Source of the DNA: Vibrio mangrovi
GTDB lineage: Bacteria > Pseudomonadota > Gammaproteobacteria > Enterobacterales > Vibrionaceae
Assembly (NCBI RefSeq): GCF_024346955.1
Contig: NZ_AP024884.1
Coordinates: 930,001-994,000 of the forward strand
Direction: 5' to 3'
DNA length: 64,000 bases
The first letter of the stretch is position 1. Every line of letters starts with the position of its first letter. Made by a program: the position numbers and the translations under genes. The notes under the pieces are model-generated. The model was not told where the DNA came from and made no database searches. It was given only the letters and a program-made list of their open reading frames with translations. Of this stretch, positions 34,648-45,129 are shown in pieces.

Positions 34648-35265
34648 ATGCATTACGCTATTCAGGCTGAGTCAGTCACAACAGATTATCTGCAAATGAC
34701 GTCCCGGAAAAGATCACTGAAACATGTCTTTCTGCTCGTCAGACAAGGGATGGTTTTATTCAAACTGGGCAAATATGAATATGCAGCAGAGGCAGGACAA
34801 GCCATCTGGATTCCTTTTCAGTGTCTTCATGCACTAACGATATTTCCGGGAACTCAACTGACACGCATCGAATTTTCAGCCCGCCTGAACTACGATTTCC
34901 CGCAACAGGCCGGTTATGTCGAGCCGGGAACATTATGTCAGGCTCTGTTGGAACGCCTGCAACAATGTACTCGTCAGACAGCCGTCTACCCTCACCTGCT
35001 TGGGGTACTCACCGATGAAGTGCTGCGCTTTCGTCCCGAACTCCGTGAAAACAGCTTCACCCGACTACTGCAACAGTGGCAGACACAACATCCGGCACCG
35101 GTTGACGGCATACCGCCGGAGATACATCTGACTCTGCTCCTACGGGAAGCGCAGAAAAAAATGCAGTCCGGCGCGAAAGCAGCCCAGATCGCCGACCAGC
35201 TTTTTGATGGTCAACTGGCGCATTTTCAACAGCTGCGCCAAAGTCTGCTTGGTCTGACATCCTGA
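34648..35265 (+). CDS. AraC-like cupin regulator with shortened HTH region
   Basis: A 205-residue protein; ATG 34648 is used because AGAGAG precedes it and homologues begin with a short segment before the cupin. The N-terminal part is a sugar-binding-like cupin (FLLVRQGMVLFKLGKYEYAA, AIWIPFQCLHALTIFPGTQL). The C-terminus keeps only one HTH-like unit (AAQIADQLFDGQLAHFQQLR), against two in normal AraC proteins of about 270 residues. It is thus a shortened AraC-type regulator whose DNA binding is doubtful. It lies next to the MOSC-reductase gene, convergent. Confidence 0.75.
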   Translation: MHYAIQAESVTTDYLQMTSRKRSLKHVFLLVRQGMVLFKLGKYEYAAEAGQAIWIPFQCLHALTIFPGTQLTRIEFSARLNYDFPQQAGYVEPGTLCQALLERLQQCTRQTAVYPHLLGVLTDEVLRFRPELRENSFTRLLQQWQTQHPAPVDGIPPEIHLTLLLREAQKKMQSGAKAAQIADQLFDGQLAHFQQLRQSLLGLTS

Positions 35266-35313
35266 ATCGCTAACAGGAAGCTGTACGATCGGGCTGCCAG
35301 TCATTCACCTTAG

Positions 35314-37134
35314 TTAGTAACTTACTTCAAGATCCGTATCCGGAACGCAGCAACACGCCAGCGCCATCCCGGCTTGCCGGTCTTTGTCACCTAATGCCGG
35401 AACATCGGGCTGGGAAACCTGCCCTTGTGTCACTTTTACCCGACAAGAACCGCATAATCCGGCCCGGCAGCTATTACTGATAGCAATGCCCTGATCTTCA
35501 GCCTGTTCCAGCAAAGTTTGCTGATTATTTCCGGTAATTGTCTGCCCGTTAATCGTCAGTGTTACCGTCTGATGTGGACGTTCAGCAACCTTCTGCGCTC
35601 CAAAGGCTTCCTGATGGTAATAATTTGCAGGTAATCCGGCTTTCATCAGCAGATTTCTGGCCTTTTGCATGAAACCATCCGGGCCACAGACAAAGACCTG
35701 GCGTCGTTCAACATCTTTCACTTGGCGCAAATGCGACAAAGAAAACCGGCCTTTCAGCCCAAACCAGTCTATCGGTGGCTGAGTCAGAGAAATGATCACT
35801 TTGAGCCCGGAATACTGGCTGTTCAGTTGCTCTAACTCTTCCCGGCATGGAATGTCATCCACTGAACGGCACTGGTGATAAAACACCACATCATTGACCT
35901 GCTGGTGATCCGCCAGATAACGCAGCATCGAGAGCATGGGTGTCACGCCACTCCCGGCTGAAAGCAGGAGCAACGGATGATGACTTGAATCGGATTGCAG
36001 ATGAAACTGACCGTTCGGATCCAGTGCCTGAAGTACATCACCAATCTGAAAATTATCCAGCAGCCAGTTCGAAACCTGACCACCACTCATCCGCTTGACA
36101 GAAATTGCCAGCCTGCCGGGACGGGAAGGGCTGGAGGAAAGCGTATAATGCCGGGCAACCTCTTCTCCGTCCACGATCAATTCGATCGGTAAATGCTGCC
36201 CCGGCTGATAGACCGGAATCTGGCCGTGTTGTGGCTCCAGCCAGAAAGTAACAAAGTCCCGGGCGATCTCTTCCCGCTCAACACAAGTCATGGTCTGCCG
36301 CTTCGGCTGATTATCCGGATAGTGCTCTTTTTCTTTGTATTCAAGGACCTCAACCACATCACCAGCCTGAATCATTCCTGCTTTGCGGACCGCCAGATTC
36401 TGCCCGAAGAATGTGTCGCCAGAGGCATCGCTCCGAAACTGAGACAGTGTTTTCAACGGCTCTTTGGTCGGTTTCAACTGACCGGTTTTCACATCGACCG
36501 TCGTCAGAATACAACGGCTGCACGGCTTCACGATTTCAAATTCTGCTTCACCTATCCGAATACGCTTCCAGCTATCTTCTGCGAAGGGTTCGGTGCCAGA
36601 GACAACAAGATTGGTCCGAAACTGCTCCATCAAATGGTGTTCGGGGCTGCGCCGGTTGAGTTCATCCAAAGAACCCTGACTAATCACCAGCAACGGATAG
36701 CCGTCGGCAAAACCGACCGTATTACCGACCGACTCCCGGTAGCGGTGCGAATGTTCCCCGGTAAACAGCAACTTCACCGGCCGGCCAATAATGTGACTGA
36801 ACCAGTCATTGGCCTCATTCGTTGTCGTATAAGCTGCAAATGTGTCTTTCCAGACCGTGGTCGAGACTTCTTCCATACTGAAGTCCTGATAACGAATTCG
36901 CAGCGGTTCACAATCCTGTGCCTGAAATACCAGTCCGTCGGGCATCACTGCCGAACGGACTTTCACCATCTGAGGAAACTTTCTTGCGGTGACCATGCCA
37001 CCATCGGTAAACGCCAGCATGAACCGCCGGTCAAATGCCAGTCCTTCTGTATCAGCCCAACTCTGTGAAACTGAAATACCACCAACCGATTTAACCGGGT
37101 AAATATTAATCTGAGCAATTGTTGCTGACGTCAT
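35314..37134 (-). CDS. MOSC domain fused to ferredoxin-NAD(P) reductase and 2Fe-2S ferredoxin
   Basis: A 606-residue three-part oxidoreductase: MOSC beta-barrel and MOSC domain (about 1-270; IYPVKSVGGISV, CSRCILTTVD with the Mo-cofactor-binding Cys), an FAD/NAD reductase (about 285-500; RHYTLSSSPSRPG, LLSAGSGVTPMLSML, VFVCGPDGFM) and a plant-type 2Fe-2S ferredoxin (about 520-606; CRAGLCGSC plus a distant C). It joins a YcbX-like N-hydroxylated-base reductase with its own electron supply, so a role in reducing N-hydroxylated compounds is likely. Hcr at 52684 is a related reductase without MOSC. Confidence 0.93.
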   Translation of the reverse strand: MTSATIAQINIYPVKSVGGISVSQSWADTEGLAFDRRFMLAFTDGGMVTARKFPQMVKVRSAVMPDGLVFQAQDCEPLRIRYQDFSMEEVSTTVWKDTFAAYTTTNEANDWFSHIIGRPVKLLFTGEHSHRYRESVGNTVGFADGYPLLVISQGSLDELNRRSPEHHLMEQFRTNLVVSGTEPFAEDSWKRIRIGEAEFEIVKPCSRCILTTVDVKTGQLKPTKEPLKTLSQFRSDASGDTFFGQNLAVRKAGMIQAGDVVEVLEYKEKEHYPDNQPKRQTMTCVEREEIARDFVTFWLEPQHGQIPVYQPGQHLPIELIVDGEEVARHYTLSSSPSRPGRLAISVKRMSGGQVSNWLLDNFQIGDVLQALDPNGQFHLQSDSSHHPLLLLSAGSGVTPMLSMLRYLADHQQVNDVVFYHQCRSVDDIPCREELEQLNSQYSGLKVIISLTQPPIDWFGLKGRFSLSHLRQVKDVERRQVFVCGPDGFMQKARNLLMKAGLPANYYHQEAFGAQKVAERPHQTVTLTINGQTITGNNQQTLLEQAEDQGIAISNSCRAGLCGSCRVKVTQGQVSQPDVPALGDKDRQAGMALACCCVPDTDLEVSY

Positions 37135-37354
37135 TGTCCTTCCTTTGGCTTTTTATCTATGGTTGTTATTTTCAGACGTATCATGATAAATCAATCAACC
37201 GGCAGTGACGACTGCATTTTTCGGAACGGCCCGGAATTAATGGGTGAAATCCATTACTTTTTCTTCTATGATTCACACGCATTCGCGTCATGTTCACCGA
37301 TCCGATCAGTGGTGGACTGACATTTAACATCAGAGACAAAGGTGGAAATGTTTC

Positions 37355-38392
37355 ATGACAACACTTACGTTGACCCGCCCCGACGACTGGCATGTACACC
37401 TCCGTGATGGAGAAGTTCTGGAAGACACAGTGCGTGATATCAGTCGCTATAATGGCCGTGCACTCATCATGCCCAATACCGTTCCACCAACCACGACAAC
37501 GGCAATGGCTCAGGCTTACCGGCAAAGAATTATGGATGCTCAGCCACGTGCGGGTTTCTCTCCGCTGATGTCTCTTTATCTGACGGACAAAACCAGTCCC
37601 GAAGAGATTAAGCAGGCCAAGTCATCCGGGCTGGTTGTTGCGGCCAAGCTCTATCCAGCCGGAGCCACAACCAATTCCGATTCCGGCGTTACTTCCGTCA
37701 AAAATATCTACCCGGTGCTGAAAGCCATGCAGGATGTCGGTATGTTGCTGTTAATCCACGGCGAAGTCACCACGAACGATGTGGATATTTTTGACCGGGA
37801 AGCCACGTTTCTGAAACAGGTTCTCGCCCCTATCGTTCAGGATTTCCCTGAGCTCAAAATCGTGGTGGAACATATTACTACCGCAGATGCGGTCGAGTTC
37901 GTGACTCAGGCCGGAGCAAATGTTGCTGCGACAATCACAGCACACCACTTATTGTATAACCGTAATCATATGCTGGTTGGCGGCATTAAACCGCACTATT
38001 ACTGTCTGCCGATTCTGAAGCGTAATACCCACCAGCAGGCACTGATTCAGGCAGCGACATCCGGAAATCCCAAATTCTTCCTCGGAACCGATTCCGCTCC
38101 TCATGCCAAAGGAAACAAAGAAAATGCCTGTGGCTGTGCCGGATCTTATACAGCTCATGCAGCCATCGAACTGTATGCCGAAGTTTTTGAGCAGGCAGGT
38201 AAACTGGAGTTTCTGGAAGGATTTGCCAGTCATCACGGACCAGACTTCTATGGTCTGCCCCGCAACACTGAAACCATTACGCTGGTCAAAGAACCCTGGC
38301 AGGTTCCCGAAGTTATGCCGTTTGGTTCCGAAACCGTCGTTCCGATCCGGGCCGGTGAAACCATTGCATGGCAGGTGACATCCGATCACTGA
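37355..38392 (+). CDS. pyrC: Dihydroorotase (PyrC)
   Basis: A 345-residue class II dihydroorotase, third step of pyrimidine synthesis (carbamoyl-aspartate to dihydroorotate). Metal and substrate residues are present: [15 protein letters not shown] (HxH), [17 protein letters not shown] with the bridging carbamylated Lys, [28 protein letters not shown] and [12 protein letters not shown] (catalytic Asp). Length equals the E. coli enzyme. Ribosome site AAAGGTGG. The upstream 220-base region is shared with the divergent MOSC gene; no clear PurR box is seen. Confidence 0.98.
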   Translation: MTTLTLTRPDDWHVHLRDGEVLEDTVRDISRYNGRALIMPNTVPPTTTTAMAQAYRQRIMDAQPRAGFSPLMSLYLTDKTSPEEIKQAKSSGLVVAAKLYPAGATTNSDSGVTSVKNIYPVLKAMQDVGMLLLIHGEVTTNDVDIFDREATFLKQVLAPIVQDFPELKIVVEHITTADAVEFVTQAGANVAATITAHHLLYNRNHMLVGGIKPHYYCLPILKRNTHQQALIQAATSGNPKFFLGTDSAPHAKGNKENACGCAGSYTAHAAIELYAEVFEQAGKLEFLEGFASHHGPDFYGLPRNTETITLVKEPWQVPEVMPFGSETVVPIRAGETIAWQVTSDH

Positions 38393-38419
38393 TTCAGGCC
38401 AAGGCTGAATCACGCTCTA

Positions 38420-38451
38420 CATTGGCAAAGTCCGTCAGGACTCTGCCAATG
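38420..38451. terminator. Bidirectional hairpin between pyrC and the kinase gene
   Basis: CATTGGCA-A-AGTC and GACT-C-TGCCAATG pair over 12 bp with one bulge and a 6-base loop. It lies 28 bases past the pyrC stop and overlaps the end of the convergent kinase gene. Confidence 0.7.
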
Positions 38452-40444
38452 TGATGGAATCTCCATTATCGGGCTGTGTCGACTCAGGTTGTTGTCTGGA
38501 AATAACATCATCGATCGCATCGGATAGTTTACCTAAGTCTAATGGTTTGGTCAGCACCATACTCATCCCGGCATCCAGACAACTTTGTCGGTCCTGTGCC
38601 ATCACATTAGCGGTCATCCCTATCACTTCAACCCGATCACCCAACTGATCCTTAATAATTTTAGTCGCTTCAATCCCATCCATGACCGGCATCTGCATAT
38701 CCATAAAGATAATATCATAGGAAGATTTCAGAGCGGCTTCGACAGCTTCTGCACCATTCGTAACGTGCTCTGCTTCGTAACCCAGTTGCTGAAGGAATGC
38801 CTCAGCGACCAGACGATTCACTTCATTATCTTCAACCAGCAGAATTGAAAGCGGTATACGGTTCGCTGACTTTTTATCTGCGATCCGGTGCGCTTCATAG
38901 TCCGGTGTTACGCTATCGGCTTCAACAACCGGAAGCGGTATAGTGAACTGAAATTCAGCGCCGGTTCCCGGTTCACTGGTTACCGAAATATGTCCCTGCA
39001 TCGCACTCACCAGCCGATAACAGATTGCCAGCCCCAATCCGGTTCCGCCAAAACGCCGGGAGATCGATGCATCTGCCTGAGAGAAAGGCTGAAACAGTTT
39101 TTTCTGATCGGTAGCCGAAATACCAATCCCCTGATCCCGGACGCGGACATTCAGCGCATAACGATCCAAGTCGGTGAATTCACCACCGACGATAACATCC
39201 ACAGAGCCCCGCTCACTGAATTTAATCGCATTACTTAAAAGATTCAGCAAAATCTGCCGGATGCGGGTACTGTCACCCCGGCAGGCAAGCGGCAGTTGCT
39301 CGTCCAGATACAATGTCAGGTTTAACCCTTTCTCTGACGCTTTGCTCTGCATCAAATCCACAACATTCTGAATCACCTGAGGCAATTCAAAAGGTGCCTC
39401 ATCAAGATAAACTTCACCTGACTCAATTTTCGACAGATCAAGAATATCATTGATTACACTGAGTAAAATATCGGAGCAACTGCGGATAATCGCCAGCTTA
39501 TGCTTTTCATCCTGCCCCAGAGAAGATCTTTCAAGCAATGTCAGCATCCCCAGAATACCATTCATTGGTGTTCTGATTTCGTGTGACATGTTAGCCAGAA
39601 ATTCACCTTTGGCCTGATTTGCCCGTTCCCGCTCCTGAATCTCCAGTTGAATGGTATGACTCATCTGATTGAATCCATCAGCCAGCGTGGAAAATTCATC
39701 CCCCGGATGAATCAGAACATGATAGTTATAATCGCCATTACGGATATGCCGGGTTGCATCCAGTAACTGCTGAATCTTTTTCGAAATATCTCTGGAGAGC
39801 CGTAATGAATACAACCCCATAACTAAAAACACGATCAGCGGCAGCACAATGGCCGTGATATAAGTAATCTGCTCCCACAGAGCTGCCTGTCGCAGGCGCT
39901 TTTCTAATAACTGTTCTTCTGCCCGGATAAAATCGTCTTTGACCTGACGCATTTCATCCACCAGCTTTTTTCCCTGTTTCTGAGACATATGCTCCCGGAT
40001 ATGCTTAAACCGCTTAAGTGGAGGAAGCTGCTCGTCCATCATCTGGAGCTGATGTCCGGCAACCTGATGTGTCCACTGGTGATAAAGCGCTTCAATCCGT
40101 TCCAGTTTACTGAGCTGTAACGGCGTATTCCGGGACAGAATTTTCAGTTGATGGATCTGATTACGCCAGCGTTGACCGGCATTGTAATAAGGTTCCAGAA
40201 AATCATCATCGCCGGAGAGCATATAACCCCGCAGCCCGGTTTCCTGATCAATAATCAACATCATCACCTGATTTGCCCCGGCAATGGTGTGATTTGCCTG
40301 TTCCACCCATTCGGCAGTCTGTTGCTCTTTATGTAAGGTATAAATAATCAGTAGGCTGATTGTCAGCAACATGACCAGATGCAGGCTATAGCTCAGCCGG
40401 ATTTTCTTCCCGAATGGCATACTCCCCGAAAGCAGACCTTTCAT
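38435..40444 (-). CDS. Hybrid sensor histidine kinase (CHASE3-HAMP-HisKA-HATPase-REC)
   Basis: A 669-residue kinase; ATG 40444 is preferred over an upstream GTG because TAAGGAG is well placed for it. A periplasmic CHASE3 segment (about 35-180, with DQETGLRGYMLSGDDDFLEP), HAMP, HisKA with the phosphorylated His in [13 protein letters not shown] (near 288), HATPase with LLNLLSNAIKFSERG and FGGTGLGLAI, and a receiver domain with DIIFMDMQMPVMDG (near 590). No Hpt: the partner at 40454 supplies one. Starts 9 bases after that gene's stop; the pair is one operon. Confidence 0.95.
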   Translation of the reverse strand: MKGLLSGSMPFGKKIRLSYSLHLVMLLTISLLIIYTLHKEQQTAEWVEQANHTIAGANQVMMLIIDQETGLRGYMLSGDDDFLEPYYNAGQRWRNQIHQLKILSRNTPLQLSKLERIEALYHQWTHQVAGHQLQMMDEQLPPLKRFKHIREHMSQKQGKKLVDEMRQVKDDFIRAEEQLLEKRLRQAALWEQITYITAIVLPLIVFLVMGLYSLRLSRDISKKIQQLLDATRHIRNGDYNYHVLIHPGDEFSTLADGFNQMSHTIQLEIQERERANQAKGEFLANMSHEIRTPMNGILGMLTLLERSSLGQDEKHKLAIIRSCSDILLSVINDILDLSKIESGEVYLDEAPFELPQVIQNVVDLMQSKASEKGLNLTLYLDEQLPLACRGDSTRIRQILLNLLSNAIKFSERGSVDVIVGGEFTDLDRYALNVRVRDQGIGISATDQKKLFQPFSQADASISRRFGGTGLGLAICYRLVSAMQGHISVTSEPGTGAEFQFTIPLPVVEADSVTPDYEAHRIADKKSANRIPLSILLVEDNEVNRLVAEAFLQQLGYEAEHVTNGAEAVEAALKSSYDIIFMDMQMPVMDGIEATKIIKDQLGDRVEVIGMTANVMAQDRQSCLDAGMSMVLTKPLDLGKLSDAIDDVISRQQPESTQPDNGDSITLAES

Positions 40445-40453
40445 AAGCACTCC

Positions 40454-42679
40454 TTACGATGAAGAATGATCAGCAGTCTGACCATGAACGTAGCCTGTCA
40501 TTTCTGAAAGCAACTGCTTATAAGCATCACTAAAACGCTCATATAAGGCCAGCAAATCAGCATGATCGGTATTCAGCGCGCCCTGCTCAATCTCGCCAAG
40601 ATACTCTGCGACAATCTCTGCCCCAATATCAGCTGCCAGCCCTTTCATCGCATGGCTCTGTCTGCGTACCGCTTCCTGATCATGCTTGTGAACATAGTGT
40701 TGCAGTAACTCCTGCTTCTCTTGTGCGCTTTCCAGATACATCTGGGTAATCTGCTCCAGAAGTGCCTCATTATTCATCATCCGACTAAGCGCCCCACTCC
40801 GGTTCCAGCAAATCAGCTCCGGCGGTTCCCCGCTATCTTGCTGAGGGATATTTTCAGTTGTCCCGTTGCTGCCGACCTGTATTTTACTGGCAGAGCTTTC
40901 CATCAGTATCTCCTCTGGCTCAGATGCTTCGCTCGCGGATAAACACAGCAGATCATGTACAAACTGAGTTAGTGTTTGCGAATATTGTCCGAGCTTATCC
41001 AGCAAGCGTTGCTGGCGTGGTGTCGAAGCCTCTTGATGACATAAACCTAACGTTTCCTGAACATCATCAAGCCGGAGCTTCATCTCATTCCCCAGATAAG
41101 TGACGGTTTTCTGCTGCTGTTTCAGAGCCTCAACTTCTTGCTTATATTCTTGCGTCAGAACCCGGCTTCTTTCTGTGACCCGCTCTTCCAACCCCTGAAT
41201 CAGCTTCAGCAACTCTGCCTGATAAGCTTTATACTGCCCGATATCCCGGACCATACAGGCGATACCGACGGCGTAACCTTTATCCATCACGATAGGCGAA
41301 AAGCTCACCGAAACCGGGATCAGCATTCCGGTCTTCGTCACTGCCTGAAGTTCTTCTGTCATCGGTTGCAAGTCGGCTTTCATCCGCAGCCAGAATTGCA
41401 GATAATCAAAATCTTCAAACAATGTCAGTTGGCTGGCTTTCGTTCCCAGAACTTTACTGGCCGGATAACCGAATAACTTTTCTGCAGCTTCATTCCAGAT
41501 AGAAAAACGTCCGGCCATGTCCAGCCCAATCACTGCATCGACAGAACCACTGATAATTGCCCGGTTTTGCTCTTCCAGATACCCCAGCCGCATCCGGATA
41601 CGGAAGGTAAATGCAGCAATTGCAATCAGGACAAGAACCGAGATGGTCGCGCCTGCAATGGTTGCCCGGCTAAAATTATCTCTCTCCAACAATTCGGCAT
41701 GATGGAATTGCTCCGAGAGAAGCATATGAATAACAATCCTGCTGGAGTGGATACGAAACTGATGACTGGGAATTCCCAATGGAACCGACTCAGAGGTGAC
41801 CAGATAACGATCTCCTGTTTGTGTATCGGTATACCAATACACATCCGGATAAATATCACCTAAAGGAGAATCTTTCTGATAATCATGTTCCCAGCTATGA
41901 GAAGAGTGCAGTTCACGCCCAAACTGGCGGATCTGATCCGCGTGATAAATAAAACTGCCGGATTCAGTCGTCAGTATAGGAATCAAACGCTTTCTTAATG
42001 CGGAAGTCACGCTCTGTACCAGTTGTTGAGCATCAAAATCAACCACAAGCTGTCCATACTGGTGCTGTTCGTCAGCGTGATAGATCGGCATGCCGACCCG
42101 GATAACCGGCTGATAGGGCAAACGAATATGACCGGCTTCCCGGCTTAAACCGATCTCAGAAAAGTACATATCACCCTGAGCCAGTTGACTGATTTCCCGA
42201 AAATAATCCTGATTCGACTGATTCATTGAGTCTTCTGCGGTAGCCAGCTGAACCTGCCCACCCTTTTTAGTAACAGTAATGATTTCCTGCCCGTCGGCCA
42301 GAATCACTCTCATTCGGGTGACAAAATTATACTGTTGCATCATCGAGATAAAGATGGTCTGCAGCCGCTGCTGCCATTGAGGAAATTCAGTTCCGTCAAG
42401 CGGATCGGTACCACCATGCTCAGAAGCACGGACTAAACCGCTAACCGGAGGTGTGCCATACAGAAAACGTACCAGCCGCTGCTGCTCACCGCTGACATCA
42501 GAAATAATGCGTTCAGCGACCCGGACACCAGCCTTCAGATCGCCATGGGAAGCGTCTTCCACATTTGCAACAACCTGGGTGTGCTGGTATCGGCTGAGTA
42601 AAAAAATGACAGAAATCCCTGCCACCACCAAGAGAGAGAAAAAACTGACAACACGCCAGTATTGTGCCAATTTCAGCAT
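40454..42679 (-). CDS. Membrane sensor with dCache, PAS and C-terminal Hpt domain, lacking a kinase core
   Basis: A 741-residue protein; ATG 42679 has AAGGAC six bases before it, so the upstream M is not used. Transmembrane helices flank a large periplasmic dCache region (about 30-315), followed by a PAS domain (RAIISGSVDAVIGLDMAGRF near 390) with a coiled coil, and an Hpt domain at 635-725 with RQSHAMKGLAADIG (the phosphoryl His near 677). No HisKA or ATPase domain is present. It therefore probably senses a ligand and acts as phosphotransfer protein for the hybrid kinase encoded next. Confidence 0.88.
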   Translation of the reverse strand: MLKLAQYWRVVSFFSLLVVAGISVIFLLSRYQHTQVVANVEDASHGDLKAGVRVAERIISDVSGEQQRLVRFLYGTPPVSGLVRASEHGGTDPLDGTEFPQWQQRLQTIFISMMQQYNFVTRMRVILADGQEIITVTKKGGQVQLATAEDSMNQSNQDYFREISQLAQGDMYFSEIGLSREAGHIRLPYQPVIRVGMPIYHADEQHQYGQLVVDFDAQQLVQSVTSALRKRLIPILTTESGSFIYHADQIRQFGRELHSSHSWEHDYQKDSPLGDIYPDVYWYTDTQTGDRYLVTSESVPLGIPSHQFRIHSSRIVIHMLLSEQFHHAELLERDNFSRATIAGATISVLVLIAIAAFTFRIRMRLGYLEEQNRAIISGSVDAVIGLDMAGRFSIWNEAAEKLFGYPASKVLGTKASQLTLFEDFDYLQFWLRMKADLQPMTEELQAVTKTGMLIPVSVSFSPIVMDKGYAVGIACMVRDIGQYKAYQAELLKLIQGLEERVTERSRVLTQEYKQEVEALKQQQKTVTYLGNEMKLRLDDVQETLGLCHQEASTPRQQRLLDKLGQYSQTLTQFVHDLLCLSASEASEPEEILMESSASKIQVGSNGTTENIPQQDSGEPPELICWNRSGALSRMMNNEALLEQITQMYLESAQEKQELLQHYVHKHDQEAVRRQSHAMKGLAADIGAEIVAEYLGEIEQGALNTDHADLLALYERFSDAYKQLLSEMTGYVHGQTADHSSS

Positions 42680-43041
42680 GAAAAGTCCTTCTTTCGCAAA
42701 TTCACGAAACAAATCCCCAGCCTTTCATACTCATGAAACAAAGACGTGACTTTTATCATTTACTGCGAAGGGTAGTGATCCCGAAAGCAGCATTTATTAT
42801 GCTTTGAATAAAATGTAGACACGGTTGCCCTATAAATCTACTTCTCTCTCTCATCCCTGTGAATAATCTCAATAAAAATACTGATACCGCATGAGTACAC
42901 GTTATCAAAACTAGACTATAGTTACCCTGAAAGGGGATACATCACTGATAACACACACCGCAGTGTCTGACCGGACTTCCAGTGACTCTGCGGATAAAGA
43001 GTGATATCTGCCTTAATGGCAATACAGGATAAGGGGAGCAT

Positions 43042-43953
43042 GTGGAAACAAAGCATAAATCACTTTCCGAGTGCCAGGTACTCGTAGTCGATGATGAACC
43101 CGGGTGCAGAGTATTACTCTGTTCTCTGATCGAACAATATATTCCATGTGACTGTGTGGCAACCGGGGAAGAAGCCATTGACTACTGTCTGGAACATCAG
43201 CCGGATCTTGTGGTTCTGGATATGGAAATGCCGGGGATGAATGGCCTTGAAGTCTGTCAGGCACTCAGGGATAACCCGCTCACAGCCCTGATTCCGGTTA
43301 TCTTTGTCACCGCATCAATGGAAGATGAAATACAGAACCTGTGCTGGGAAGTCAGGGGGGACGATTTTATCCGCAAGCCGGTCAATGCGACGACATTACT
43401 GTACCGGATTAAACACCATATTCGTTATAAACTTCAGTTTGAGCTGATGGAAAAACTGACTTTCCGGGATCAACTGACCGGCCTGTATAACCGGACATAC
43501 CTGTCTGAAGAGGTGCCGTCAATCTTACGCCAGTGTATCCGGGAACAACAACCGCTGGCAGTGATTATGCTTGATGTTGATGATTTCAAAATCTTAAACG
43601 ATTCATACGGTCATCTTTTCGGTGATGTGGTTCTTGAAAAAGTCGCACTTGAAATTGCCCAACAGCTATTCCGGCCAACCGATATTGCTATCCGGTATGG
43701 TGGTGAAGAATATCTGGTCATTCTGCCGGATACCGATATTAAAGGTGGAATTTATGTGGCAGACCGGATACTCAACAGTGTCAGAGAAATTAACATCAAG
43801 AACAATGTTTCCTATTCTGATGTATTAACACTCAGCGCCGGTATCGCGGCATCTTCTCAACTGATGGTCGATGATCTGACGCCGCTGCTGAAAGTAGCCG
43901 ATGAGAACCTCTATCTGGCAAAAAATTCCGGGAAAGCACGTTACATTGCATGA
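43042..43953 (+). CDS. Response regulator with GGDEF domain (diguanylate cyclase)
   Basis: A 303-residue REC-GGDEF protein starting at GTG 43042 (AAGGGGAG upstream). The receiver has acidic DDE near residue 17 and phosphorylated Asp in PDLVVLDMEMPGMNG, with T and K (FIRKPVN) conserved. The cyclase motif is RYGGEEY at 218-224 (active variant) and an inhibitory I-site (RPTD) precedes it by six residues. It is divergent from the phosphorelay operon, so phosphate probably flows kinase REC - Hpt - this regulator, raising cyclic-di-GMP. WspR- or PleD-like in architecture. Confidence 0.95.
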   Translation: METKHKSLSECQVLVVDDEPGCRVLLCSLIEQYIPCDCVATGEEAIDYCLEHQPDLVVLDMEMPGMNGLEVCQALRDNPLTALIPVIFVTASMEDEIQNLCWEVRGDDFIRKPVNATTLLYRIKHHIRYKLQFELMEKLTFRDQLTGLYNRTYLSEEVPSILRQCIREQQPLAVIMLDVDDFKILNDSYGHLFGDVVLEKVALEIAQQLFRPTDIAIRYGGEEYLVILPDTDIKGGIYVADRILNSVREINIKNNVSYSDVLTLSAGIAASSQLMVDDLTPLLKVADENLYLAKNSGKARYIA

Positions 43954-43989
43954 AACACGCAGGTAGCTTCCTAAAATAGCAGACTGATC

Positions 43990-44913
43990 TTATTCGGCAG
44001 TTTGGGAACGGCTAAACAGCCGTTTTCCCCATGTCCACACGACGGCTAAAATCAGACCTGCCACCAGCCCGGCTATACTCTGAGCAACAATCAAGCCCAG
44101 CGACTGCATCATGTACATATCAGGCAGCAAATGAACGAGTGATTCAATTCCGTGATGGAGGAACGTCACCTGATGGGCAATAATGCTGCCACCAACGAGA
44201 AACATTGCCAGTGTTCCAACCACGGTCAGCAGTTTCATAAACCGGGGCGCAGCGTGAATCAGCATTTTACCGAGCACCGACAAAATCCCCTGATTCCGGG
44301 AACGCCGCTCAAGATAGAAGCCGAGGTCATCGAGTTTGACGATTCCGGCGACCAGACCATAAACCCCGGCGGTCATTAACACGGCAACAAAACTCATCAC
44401 CAGAATCTGATCAAGGGCGGACTGTCCCTGCACCGTTCCCAGAGCAATGACAATAATCTCTGCCGACAGAATAAAATCCGTCCGGATCGCTCCGGCAACT
44501 TTGCGTTTCTCATACGCCTCCAGAGAAAGAGATTCATCGGCAGCCTCATGTTCATCATCCCCGGCGTGATGAGGCGCATGACTACATTTCTCAATTACCT
44601 TTTCCGCACCTTCAAAGCAGAGATACAAACCACCGATCAACAGTAATGGCATAATCAGCCAGGGTGCCACCTGACTCAATCCCCAGGCAATTGGTACCAG
44701 AATCACTTTATTGCGTAACGAGCCTTTTGCTACAGCCCAGACAACCGGAATTTCCCGCTCTGCCGCCACACCGGATACCTGCTGGGCATTCAGTGCAAGA
44801 TCATCGCCCAGAACCCCAGCCGTTTTCTTCGCCGCCACCTTAGACATTACCGCAATATCATCCAGTAGCGTCGCAATATCATCAAGAAGAGTTAATAAAC
44901 TTGCTCCGGCCAT
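43990..44913 (-). CDS. DUF808 family inner-membrane protein (YedI-like)
   Basis: A 307-residue membrane protein; ATG 44913 is preferred because homologues begin [17 protein letters not shown]. The conserved stretches [38 protein letters not shown] and a late [19 protein letters not shown] match E. coli YedI. It has about seven hydrophobic helices and a His-rich cytosolic loop ([13 protein letters not shown]). Function of the family is not established. Single gene. Confidence 0.93.
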   Translation of the reverse strand: MAGASLLTLLDDIATLLDDIAVMSKVAAKKTAGVLGDDLALNAQQVSGVAAEREIPVVWAVAKGSLRNKVILVPIAWGLSQVAPWLIMPLLLIGGLYLCFEGAEKVIEKCSHAPHHAGDDEHEAADESLSLEAYEKRKVAGAIRTDFILSAEIIVIALGTVQGQSALDQILVMSFVAVLMTAGVYGLVAGIVKLDDLGFYLERRSRNQGILSVLGKMLIHAAPRFMKLLTVVGTLAMFLVGGSIIAHQVTFLHHGIESLVHLLPDMYMMQSLGLIVAQSIAGLVAGLILAVVWTWGKRLFSRSQTAE

Positions 44914-45129
44914 GACAGATTCTCTCATCAGATAAAAACGCAAAATTTATCATGACCTGATTCACTTTGTAAGACAAGCACATAAACCGGGTACAACAAC
45001 AAACCTTAATCAGCCGATTTGCAGCATTTACATTCTGATCTTAAGCTTGAATATACCCTTGAACATATACCTAGGTGATCTCAGATAAGTACACCCAATA
45101 AAACAACGACTCAGAAGGCTGAAATTGAC

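Noticed and set aside
36193..37068. 291-residue ORF on the + strand
   Set aside because: It lies wholly antisense to the MOSC-reductase gene, whose motifs are unambiguous; no ribosome site.
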